This document shows positions 23,866 to 32,272 of a DNA stretch of 64,000 bases, one piece after another. A program made the position numbers and the translations under genes. Position 1 is the stretch's first letter. Every line of letters starts with the position of its first letter. The DNA lies in contig NC_091219.1 in the NCBI RefSeq assembly GCF_040958095.1, positions 30,577,252 through 30,641,251 on the forward strand. The letters run 5' to 3'. The stretch comes from Procambarus clarkii (Eukaryota > Arthropoda > Malacostraca > Decapoda > Cambaridae). Below the pieces are notes generated by a model. The model was not told the origin of the DNA. It saw nothing but the letters and a program-made list of their open reading frames with translations, and made no database searches.

Positions 23866-24240
23866 GAATAATAAAACGAAAAAAAAGACCTTATTTATTT
23901 TCCCACATAAACATGTCATATATAACATTTTCGCCTACAAATATTTTGAATCAAGACAACTCTGAGAAAGGACAGGAAATAATAATAATAAAATATATAT
24001 ATATATAATTCGGTGTTAGTGAGAAGTGAGGATTTTATGATTATCATTGTCATGAAGGATAAATGAGGCGACGACAGGTGCAGAACACTTCGTACAAAAT
24101 ATATTTCGCACAGGCATTTTTCTTAACCTAACGTAATCTAATGTAACCGATGATACACATTTAGAAAATACAAATCATATTATATAATGTGGGATTCATA
24201 GAAAACAGTTACACGTATGTTTGCTAAAAAAGGAATTGGT

Positions 24241-24246
24241 TATAAA
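24241..24246 (+). promoter_or_regulatory. Possible TATA box of TMA7
   Basis: TATAAA lies 80 bases upstream of the TMA7 start codon, a plausible spacing for a short 5' UTR. The mirror copy is at 37970-37975. There is no transcript evidence, and the surroundings are A/T-rich, so chance is possible. Confidence 0.35.
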
Positions 24247-24325
24247 ATTCCAATGTTCGAAACGTGTATATACGAAGAAGGAGAGAAGGAGCGGCCAGTG
24301 AGAGAAGAGCCACAAGCCAGCCAAC

Positions 24326-24341
24326 ATGTCTTCACGAGAAG
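24326..24341 (+). CDS. TMA7: TMA7 coding exon 1
   Basis: Start codon plus 13 bases encoding MSSRE and the first base of a glycine codon, with a GTAAGA donor at 24342. The start is fixed by the match to the human N terminus MSGREGGKKKPLK. Confidence 0.9.
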
Positions 24342-27300
24342 GTAAGACGCCATATCTTGTCCTATTGCCTCACTACTCCTGCTCTGTTAAAGCAGAATAG
24401 TTCTCTCTCTATGGAAATAAATCTATGTGTGTCTTGCAGGTGGAAAGAAGAAGCCGCTGAAGGCGCCCAAGAAGAAGAACCGCGGACATGGACGACGTGA
24501 GTATGAGAGCAGCGTGCGTGGGGAACCTCCCTGGTTCATCTTGTCATATCTCTCGCCACACTTCTGCTGCCTCTCACCCTTCCACTATACCACATTCGTA
24601 TATTTAAACTTCGTATTAATTTATGTGGGTTCAGAAACGTCTGGGTGAGAATTATGACTACTGAGGAAGGGTAGGTTGGGAAGACATTAGTCCGTGCTGG
24701 GAATAAGTAATCCAGCAGTGCTTATTTATGCTGTTATTTAGGGCGGCGGCGGCGGTACAGGGATCAGAGGAGCCCGAGTGTGTGATTTATGTACAGGAAT
24801 GTATAATGGGCTATATTGTCCAATATATGGTGATTAAGTGGTACGTGAGACTCGCCATGGTAGTAGTGACCAATTTTCCAAAGTGTGGAATTTAGTCACT
24901 TCACAATCCGGTTGATTTACGGAATGTTTAGTATTGATTGTGACCTTCATTAATGGAGCATTGGTGTAGTTAGGTTAGAATCTTACCCAAAAACGAGTTG
25001 GGTCAACCCGTGTATTGTATTCCAAAAATGTGTAACCGTGTTGGAAAGACGAATGCCCAAACAAATTTGTTTAAAACATCTTTATAACTTAATAAACAAA
25101 AATTATATGTCAGAAGGAAGACTAAAACATAATCTATATTTTAAACCGCTCCCGGAATAATATTTTAAGTAAAACCGAAGATATATGTGCAGTAGTTGTA
25201 TAACGGTTGCATTTATCATCGCTCGTCGAGCTCGGAACCCGCAATATTCATATCAGAACAAGGCTTATTTTACATACGTTTGTTGATAAATGAAAGTGTT
25301 TTATGTGTTGCAAGAAAGATACAAATATAAGCTTCATCTTAATTCCATATCATGACATTTAAAGTTCAAGTAAAGATGGTACCAGTACATGCATTTTTAT
25401 AATGGCGTCCAGTAGCTTGTCGGTCATGGAGTACAGATGCCTTCACACTGCCCGATAAGTTGTGTAATTAACAGATACAGTATGCTAATAAAGCCTAAAA
25501 TATTATATGAAAGATGGAGATATTTGTGTTATTGTGAGTCTATAACAGGAAATATATCTTATCGGAAAATAAAGATACAGTACATCAGTTTTAAATTTTC
25601 ATAGTGACTCGCCCTATCTATTGGATATTTGAGAAAATACCATAAGCCTCATAGCATTACATAAATAATGAAAAAGACATTTGCTCACTAAACTGCCACT
25701 GAATGAACGTAAAAATTTATATTTTTACAAGGAAATAATTTTATTTTATACCTAAATTAGACTTGAATAAAGTGGAAGGTGATGACAAAGTCGACGATTC
25801 AAACTCCTGTGTTGTGGAGCAACTATAAACCCCATATATATGTTGGCTGGCATAGCAGCCTCCTGTACACAGGGAACGAATAGTTGCACTTCTGTTTAAT
25901 TTTGTTGCAAATTTAGTTGATATTAACTAAGATTGTATACAATAATAATTAGCACTACTGTAACTAAAAAACATTTAAGATTTATTAAAATTGTATCAAA
26001 GTTAAATAAAATATAGGACAAATGTTTTAATAATTTTTATTAATTATCCTATTGCAGTTATTAAAACGATTGTCCAATAGTTTAACTTCCAGGCATGTTT
26101 TTTTTAAATCTTAAATGTTTTGTGGTTATTTGTGCTAAATATTATTGTTAATATGCAATCTACTACAATTAACATCAATTAATTTGTGACAAATTAAGCA
26201 GAAATGTGACTTTAACTGTGTACAGAAGGCTGCTATGCCAGCTATCAATATATCTGGCATAAGTCGCCCCACAACATAGGTGCTTTGATCGTCGATTTCC
26301 TAAGTTGTCAACTGCCATCTATTTAAGTAATTTCTTTATAAAATGGGATTATTTCCTTGTAAAAATTTCACCATACAAAAGAATTAGGTTGCGGTGAACA
26401 TTTAAACCTTTTGTTACCAAGTCGTGCAGTCCACTCATGACAAATTTTAGAACAGTTTTAAAACTTGTAGGGGTATCACAGTGAATAAACAAGTGATGAA
26501 GCTCCAAAAATTTTATGCGCATTTTATGATGCTAGGGAATAATCCCAGTTGTCTTGGTGCCAAACAATGCCCAAGGAAATTATGCCAACATAACTTTGGC
26601 ATCATATGGTGCCAATTAGGCCATTTCATTGCCCAAAGCCAAACACCATTTTCTATTGTGTATATGCTTTTAACTCTTCTATGGGGTTGTAATGAAGTAC
26701 ACCAGGTAAACTAATCAACAATTCAAACATTATCAAATGGTATGAAAATATATATATATTTTTATACCCCAGCAACCTACTACTACAGCCACCCAACTCT
26801 ACTACTACAACCAGCCACCCAACTCCCCAACTACTACAACCAGCCACCCAACTCTCCCTATTACTACATCCAGCCACCCAACTCCCCCCTACTACTACTG
26901 CCACCCAACTCCCCCTCCTACTACAACCACCCCCAGCCCCCTTCCTACTACTGCAACCCACCCCACCCCCCTCCCACTACTGCAACCACCCCCACCCCCT
27001 CCCACTACTGCAACCACCCCACCCCCCTCCCACTACTGCAACCACCCACCCCCCTCCCACTACTGCAACCACCCCACCCCCCCTCCCACTACTGCAACCA
27101 CCCCACCCCCCTCCCACTACTGCAACCACCCCACCCCCCTCCCACTACTGCAACCACCCCACCCCCCTCCCACTACTGCAACCACCCCCACCCCCCTCCC
27201 ACTACTGCAACCAACCCCACCCCCTCCTACTACTGCAACCACCCCACCCCCCTCCTACTACTGCAACCTCCCCACCCCCCTCCTAATACTGCAACCTCCT

Positions 27301-29993
27301 CACCCCCCTCCTAATACTGCAACCTCCCCACCCCCTCCTAATACTGCAACCACCCCCAGACCCTCCTTTCCTACAGGTGAAATTAATATTTATATCCTCT
27401 CAGCAATTGATGTTCTTTGTAAGTGGATCATTTGTAATCCTTTTTTTTTCATTATTTTTAATTCAAGGCGTTAATTGTGTAAAATTTTCTTTCAGGATGA
27501 TAAGGCTTTTATGGAAAGAAAAAAGAGGAGGACAAAAAGATGAAGGAGCTGCAGGCACGTGCAAGCTAAAGGTGGTCCACTAGGTAAGTTGAGATCAGGT
27601 ATTATCAGATGCAGGGTATTCAAACTTTGTTGGATGAGAGATGTAATACCGCATAAATTAATTCCTATCAAAATTTTTTTTTAGGCATTCATGATGCCCT
27701 TGACAAGCATACACAGTCAAAAGATGTTCGACAAATTCACACGAGGTTGTCTTGTAACCTGGAACATGCTGGAGGGGTGACAAGACTTCTGACATGGATT
27801 AACAATTTTCTAACTGACACAGATGAGGGCAGTAATCAGAGACAATGTATCTGATTGGAGGAGTGTTACTAGTGGAGTACCACAGGGTTCAGTTCTTGCA
27901 CCAGTAATGTTCATTGTCTACATAAACACTACCGGAAGGAATACAGAATTATAGAACGTGTTTGCTGATGCTAAGCTATTGTGGATGACAGGAGATGCAG
28001 ATGATTGTAATGCCTTTTAACTTGATCTAGATTAAAATAAGTGCCTAGAGGGTCGTGGCAAATGGAATTCAATGTGACTAAATGGCATGTTATGGAATGT
28101 GAATTGGAGAAAATAAGACCATGTACAACTTGCAAATTATTTGAAGAATTACAGAACTAATAAAGGATAAAATATAGGGGTGATTTTGGATAGTAAACTG
28201 TCGCCAGAGGAACACAAATAACATTGTGAGAGGAGCGTATGCGTCACTTTACAACTTCAGACTTGCTTTTTAATTACATAGATGGTGAAATACTAAAGAA
28301 ACCCTACATGACTTTTGTGAGACCAAAATTGGAATTTGCAGCATTTGTATGGTGCCCAAATCTCAAGAAGCACATAAAAAACTGGAAAAGGTGCAAAGGC
28401 ATTCTACAAAATGGCTTCTGGAACTGAAAAACTAGTTATGAGCAGAGACTAGAGGCATTAAACATGTCAAACAATTAGAAGATAGAAGAAAAAGAGGAGA
28501 TATGATTACATTTACAAAATACTAACAGGAATTGACCAAATTGACAAGGATGATTTCCAGAAACCAACAAATTCATGGACAAGAGAAAACAGATTACAGA
28601 GAAAAAGGAAACAAAGGTGCTGAAATTTTTTTATAAAGTTTTCTTTTGCCAACAGAATGGTAGATGGTTGGAACAAGTTAAGTGAAAAGGTGGAGGCCAA
28701 AACAGTCAGTTTCAAAGCGTTATATGACAACTTACTGGGAAGACGGGACACCACAAGCGTAGCTCTCATCCTGTAACTGTAACTAACTAACTTCTTCCTT
28801 TCAGGTGAAGAATGAGTTTGTGGGCTTCCAGAGGGGTCCTTTGGTTGTGGATGCTTGGTTTGATTGCTTCGTGGCAATAGTTCTGTTTTGGTTGATCCAG
28901 TTTCCCTGGTTCTCTGTTGCAGGGCTCGTGTTTCTCAGATTGTCCGTAGTGTTATTACAACTAATCAGCCTGTGGTCTACCCTCGTGCCCATGAATCTAA
29001 GTGTGCTGCTCTGACGGTTGTCTTTTATATTCAGACTGATATTCAGGCACGAGGGTTTTGGAGGTCTAATAGTCTTGGCTGCCAGGTATCTTTTATTGTC
29101 CCTGGTTCTCTGCATGGACAATATGTTGCACTCATTTGTCGTGGAGATCAGTCGTCTGCAGTTCTGTCGTGACCCTTTTGTCCTTTCTGGGTAGTTAGCT
29201 TCAGGGAGCCAACGAGGTTCCCCACAGAAAACCAAAGTTGAATGTAATGAAATTCCAGTTTTTGGATGTGGCGTCCGGAGGCTCCCTGACCCTGGTCATC
29301 AGCAGGTTTAATTATAGAACTGGATTGAGTTGCCGGCTGACCTAGGCCGGCTCCCTCCTCTTCCCCAGGCGTGGGAAGGAGGCAAAATAGCATGGGGCTA
29401 TTTCGCAAAATTTTGTTTTCATTATGGGAGAGTTAGCAGTTTTGAGGGTATAGTTTTGTCTTTACCATGTTTGCCTGTGTTGATTTGCCCATCTGGAAGC
29501 CTTCCCTTTTGGATGGTGGCAAAGATGATGAACTTTACGTTTAAAGTGTTCATTGCTCTGTGCCTCTCTGAGGGGACCAGGTTCTGGCTCGTGGTCTCCA
29601 GTAGGCCAGTAGAACTCCATGACTGATGGCACCTAGTATTATGGCACTTATTCATTGTGATAGCTTCATGAAGCTTCAGGGGGCTCATCCAGAAATTGAC
29701 TTTTCATTACATTCAACACTTTTTTTTACTCAGTGGGTACAGGGCTGAAAGAATTGTCACTGTCAAAAGTTTAATATGGATAAACTTGTTATTCTGTTTC
29801 CATGTAACATTTTGATATACACTGTCAGTACTGTACAAATAATAAGTATTTTATTAATTTAAGAATTGCCAAATGTCATAGTAAAGCCTTATTGGCTTTT
29901 GGTATTTTTAGAGTTCCTTTTATTAACAGTTTGTGGTAAATTTTTTTGTTTTTTTCAGCAAGTGGTGGTATCAAAAAGAGTGGAAAGAAGTAA
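24326..29993 (+). CDS. TMA7: TMA7, translation machinery-associated protein 7 (left-arm copy)
   Basis: TMA7 (CCDC72) is a tiny, lysine-rich, ribosome-associated protein conserved across eukaryotes; human TMA7 has 64 residues. Four coding exons are visible: 24326-24341, 24440-24496, 27496-27583 and 29959-29993 (stop TAA). Together they give a 64-residue frame starting MSSREGGKKKPLKAPKK and ending GGPLASGGIKKSGKK, close to the human protein from end to end. All junctions are GT-AG. Exon 2 carries one extra C after the AAC codon, and exon 3 has a missing A and an extra A. The other arm is correct at these three places, so they look like sequencing errors. Intron 2 holds a foldback element and a minisatellite; intron 3 holds a LINE and DIRS fossil E. 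A polyadenylation signal follows at 30076. Confidence 0.93.
24440..24496 (+). CDS. TMA7: TMA7 coding exon 2
   Basis: Acceptor TGTCTTGCAG before 24440 and donor GTGAGT at 24497. Encodes GGKKKPLKAPKKKN and then, after one extra C, ADMDD. The extra base is absent from the right arm. Confidence 0.9.
24497..25714. other. TMA7 intron 2, first part (left arm)
   Basis: A short GGC-repeat patch at about 24740-24755, then A/T-rich unique-looking sequence with no recognised element or coding frame. Mirror at about 36521-37724. Confidence 0.5.
25715..26372. mobile_element. Full-length foldback element in TMA7 intron 2 (left arm)
   Basis: About 650 bases in which nearly the whole element is an imperfect inverted repeat, with two arms of roughly 320 bases meeting near 26045. 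Paired blocks include TTTTTACAAGGAAATAAT at the ends, TTGTGGAGCAACT with AGTCGCCCCACAA, GGCATAGCAGCC with GGCTGCTATGCC, and AAAACATTTAAGATTTA with its complement. It has no coding capacity, as expected for a foldback or MITE-type DNA transposon. Target-site duplication is not clear. Mirror at 35861-36520. Confidence 0.8.
26765..27372 (+). repeat. C-rich minisatellite in TMA7 intron 2 (left arm)
   Basis: Fifteen units of about 27-28 bases built around ACTACTGCAACC followed by CCACCCC runs, preceded by more diverged CCACCCAACT-type units. It ends about 120 bases before TMA7 exon 3. The complementary strand is very G-rich, with repeated GGGG and GGG runs. The proline-rich open frame across it is an artefact of the repeat. 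Confidence 0.92.
27496..27583 (+). CDS. TMA7: TMA7 coding exon 3
   Basis: Acceptor TTTCTTTCAG before 27496 and donor GTAAGT at 27584. Encodes the charged DDKAFMEKKKEEDKKMKELQ segment and ARAAKGGPL. A one-base loss and a one-base gain inside the exon cancel out in length; the right arm is correct at both. Confidence 0.9.
27690..28795 (+). mobile_element. LINE fragment in TMA7 intron 3 (left arm)
   Basis: CR1/L2-like LINE piece from mid-RT to the ORF end. Readable parts are SGVPQGSVLAPVMFIVYIN, FADDAKLLW-like, LLFNYIDGEILKKPYMTF, VRPKLEFAAFVWCPNLKKHI, LEALNMSN-like and ANRMVDGWNKLSEKV. It is 5'-truncated with many frame changes. It ends where DIRS fossil E begins. Mirror at about 33465-34560. 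Confidence 0.83.
28796..29728 (+). mobile_element. DIRS retrotransposon fossil E (left arm)
   Basis: Short DIRS remnant: the C-terminal part of the tyrosine recombinase (about 28800-29160), then the terminal module with GTTGAATGTAATGAAA at 29237 and its inverted copy ending at 29723. It lies in TMA7 intron 3, sense to the gene. Broken and incomplete. Confidence 0.78.
29959..29993 (+). CDS. TMA7: TMA7 coding exon 4 with stop codon
   Basis: Acceptor TTTTTTCAG before 29959. Encodes ASGGIKKSGKK and TAA, nearly identical to the human C terminus ATGGIKKSGKK. Confidence 0.92.
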
Positions 29994-30736
29994 CTACGGC
30001 CACATCTCACTAGATAACGCACTTGACCCCCACCATTATTTCATTGTAACACTTCATGAGGCATTTGTTTCATAAAATAAAAATGATATAAAAAAGTAGC
30101 TTACATTTTACTTAACCTTACAAGAAAATTAATCTAGGATTTTAGTTTTGCTTATTTAGTTTGTGGAATACTTTGGAAATGGGTTGTCATGATATAAAGA
30201 ATTACTGTAATACTGAACATGCTTTTTTAAAGAATGTGGGTTGTATTTATAATTTAAAATTTCTCTATACTGCTTAACAAAATATTTACAATAAAATGAA
30301 TCTGGGGGTTGGTTTGTATATTTGCTGTGGAATGGAAGTGTGATGGCTAGGCATACTAATCTCTGATTAACGTTCCCTTGGGGCTAGCTTTTCTGGGGTG
30401 GGGAGGTGTTGGGAAGTCTTTGCTTGCTGTTATTACCCAAAGGTTAAATCAAGTGTGGCTTGTGAAGATCCTCTAATGGCAAATGGCTGGAGAGCAGTTC
30501 AGTGTAGCCTATGATACTCCCCCCCCCCCTTTCATTGCTAATAAGCTCTTTAGTTTCAATTACTATATGTTATAAGAGAATTTGGGTGCACCACAGCTGG
30601 CCTTTGGTCCATACTAGGTGGGTCCCATTAAAATCTACCCCATCCCCTTTTTCCCCATACATATACAATACGTACTGTATATCCATTGCATTATTGAAAC
30701 TTGTTTAATTAACTGCTAGTCTGAATTAAGCTAGCT
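29994..30736. other. TMA7 3' UTR and downstream sequence (left arm)
   Basis: Holds the polyadenylation signal at 30076, then A/T-rich sequence and a short C-run (about 30520-30528). No other gene or repeat is recognised. Mirror at about 31546-32272. Confidence 0.5.
30076..30081 (+). promoter_or_regulatory. Polyadenylation signal of TMA7
   Basis: AATAAA lies 83 bases after the TMA7 stop codon, giving a short 3' UTR typical of small ribosome-associated genes. The mirror copy lies about 80 bases beyond the right-arm stop. Confidence 0.6.
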
Positions 30737-30905
30737 GGCAGCCCAGGGTTGCAGTGGGTATGTGGGCCTGCGGGCCGCTGCAAGCAACAGCCTAGTGGAC
30801 CAAACTCACAAGTCAAGCCTGGCCTCGGGCCGGGCTTGGAGAGAAGAATTCCCAGAACCCTATCAACCAGGGTCCGTCTAATTACCCAAAAGCCAGATAA
30901 AGCTT
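30737..30905 (+). repeat. GC-rich dispersed repeat known from decapods (left arm)
   Basis: The stretch with GGGCCTGCGGGCCGCTGCAA, AACAGCCTAGTGGACCAAAC and CTGGCCTCGGGCCGGGCTTG matches, from memory, a very common interspersed repeat in crayfish and lobster genomes. It has no coding frame. Mirror at 31375-31545. Confidence 0.65.
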
Positions 30906-30999
30906 CCTGGCATTACGCTAGTAATGAATAAATGATATATTGACTGATTATAATGTTGGTGCTGAATGTAGAACATGGACAAACATATTTTTACTCTGA

Positions 31000-31285
31000 A
31001 AAAGTATCATTTCATAACGAAATTAGACGAAAATAAGCTGCTGGTGAGGCCAAAGCAAGTCTGTGGTCCAAGAGAATGTTGTGGAGCGACTTATCCAAGA
31101 TATATTGTTGCGTACAGGTTATATTAACTTAAGTTGGTACAGGAGGCTGATATGCCAGGAAATACTCTTTAGGCAACAATGTATCTTGGATAAGTCGCTC
31201 CACAACATTCTCTTGGACCACAGACTTGCTTTGGCCTCACCAGCAGCTTATTTTCGTCTAATTTCGTTATAAATGATACTTTTTC
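31000..31285. mobile_element. Foldback transposon copy at the palindrome centre
   Basis: The bases on each side of the loop (about 31000-31111 and 31173-31285) match the inverted ends of the foldback element at 25715-26372. Shared features include a TTGTGGAGCGACTTAT-like block, a GATATATTG block, the AAATTAGAC block further out and the GGCTGATATGCCAG block in the loop. The copy is short, with about 110-base inverted ends and a small loop. The palindrome turns round exactly inside it. Its outer limits are uncertain because the flanks are palindromic too. Confidence 0.65.
31112..31172. repeat. Loop at the centre of the giant palindrome
   Basis: This 61-base non-palindromic loop lies between the two arms. 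It contains a 20-base stretch (31137-31160 region, GTACAGGAGGCTGATATGCC) that also occurs, with small changes, in the foldback element at 25.7-26.4 kb. The loop is therefore genomic transposon sequence and does not resemble a sequencing adapter. Confidence 0.9.
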
Positions 31286-31374
31286 AGAGTAAAAATATGT
31301 TTGTCATGTTCTACATTCAGCACCAACATTATAATCAGTCATATAATTTATTCATTACTAGCGTAATGCCAGGA

Positions 31375-31545
31375 AGCTTTATCTGGCTTTTGGGTAATTA
31401 GACGGACCCTGGTTGATAGGGTTCTGGGAATTCTTCTCTCCAAGCCGGCCGAGGCCAGGCTTGACTTGTGAGTTTGGTCCACTAGGCTGTTGCTTGCAGC
31501 GGCCCGCAGGCCCACATACCCACTGCAACCCTGGGCTGCAGCTAG
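31375..31545 (-). repeat. GC-rich dispersed repeat known from decapods (right arm)
   Basis: Mirror of 30737-30905, only about 370 bases from the palindrome centre. Confidence 0.65.
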
Positions 31546-32272
31546 CTTAATTCAGACTAGCAGTTAATTAAACAAGTTTCAATAATGCAATGGATATACA
31601 GTACGTATTGTATATGTATGGGGAAAAAGGGGATGGGGTAGATTTTAATGGGACCCACCTAGTATGGACCAAAGGCCAGCTGTGGTGCACCCAAATTCTC
31701 TTATAACATATAGTAATTGAAACTAAAGAGCTTATTAGCAATGAAGGGGGGGGGGGGAGTATCATAGGCTACACTGAACTGCTCTCCAGCCATTTGCCAT
31801 TAGAGGATCTTCACAAGCCACACTTGATTAACCTTTGGGTAATAACAGCAAGCAAAGACTTCCCAACACCTCCCACCCCAGAAAAGCTAGCCCCAAGGGA
31901 ACGTTAATCAGAGATTAGTATGCCTAGCCATCACACTTCCATTCCACAGCAAATATACAAACCAACCCCCAGATTCATTTTATTGTAAATATTTTGTTAA
32001 GCAGTATAGAGAAATTTTAAATTATAAATACAACCCACATTCTTTAAAAAAGCATGTTCAGTATTACAGTAATTCTTTATATCATGACAACCATTTCCAA
32101 AGTATTCCACAAACTAAATAAGCAAAACTAAAATCCTAGATTAATTTTCTTGTAAGGTTAAGTAAAATGTAAGCTACTTTTTTATATCATTTTATTTTAT
32201 AAACAAATGCCTCATGAAGTGTTACAATGAAATAATGGTGGGGGTCAAGTGCGTTATCGTGAGATGTGGCCG

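Larger units (their letters stand above)
19630..24325. other. Intergenic region between divergent RFT1 and TMA7 (left arm)
   Basis: About 4.7 kb between the two start codons, transcribed away from each other. Most of it is repeats: a DIRS-like terminal scrap, two LINE fragments and short tandem repeats. The stretch next to TMA7 (about 23870-24325) is A/T-rich single-copy-looking sequence and is the likelier promoter region. Mirror at 37892-42546. Confidence 0.6.
1..31111 (+). repeat. Left arm of giant inverted repeat (palindrome)
   Basis: The reverse complement of this whole stretch is found at 31173-62154. Position 1 pairs with 62154 and 31111 pairs with 31173. Landmarks checked by eye along the arm all have mirror partners, including both host genes, every transposon, the 42-base tandem repeat and the minisatellite. 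The arm starts at the window edge, so its true outer end is not seen. Differences from the other arm are mainly single-base indels. It may be a real inverted duplication or an assembly fold-back. Confidence 0.97.

Noticed and set aside
24264-24500. Single-exon 78-codon protein at the start of TMA7
   Set aside because: The frame crosses an intron with good GT-AG borders; the conserved TMA7 residues are in the spliced frame.
26742-27314. Proline/histidine-rich open frame of 190 codons
   Set aside because: It is the translation of the 27-28-base minisatellite; small indels shift it in the other arm and it has no independent start context.
30749-30931. Open frame of 60 codons in the GC-rich dispersed repeat
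   Set aside because: It lies wholly in a non-coding interspersed repeat and is not conserved as protein.
31112-31172. Sequencing adapter left in the palindrome loop
   Set aside because: The loop shows no resemblance to the common SMRTbell hairpin or nanopore adapter sequences I know, and it shares a 20-base block with a genomic foldback element.
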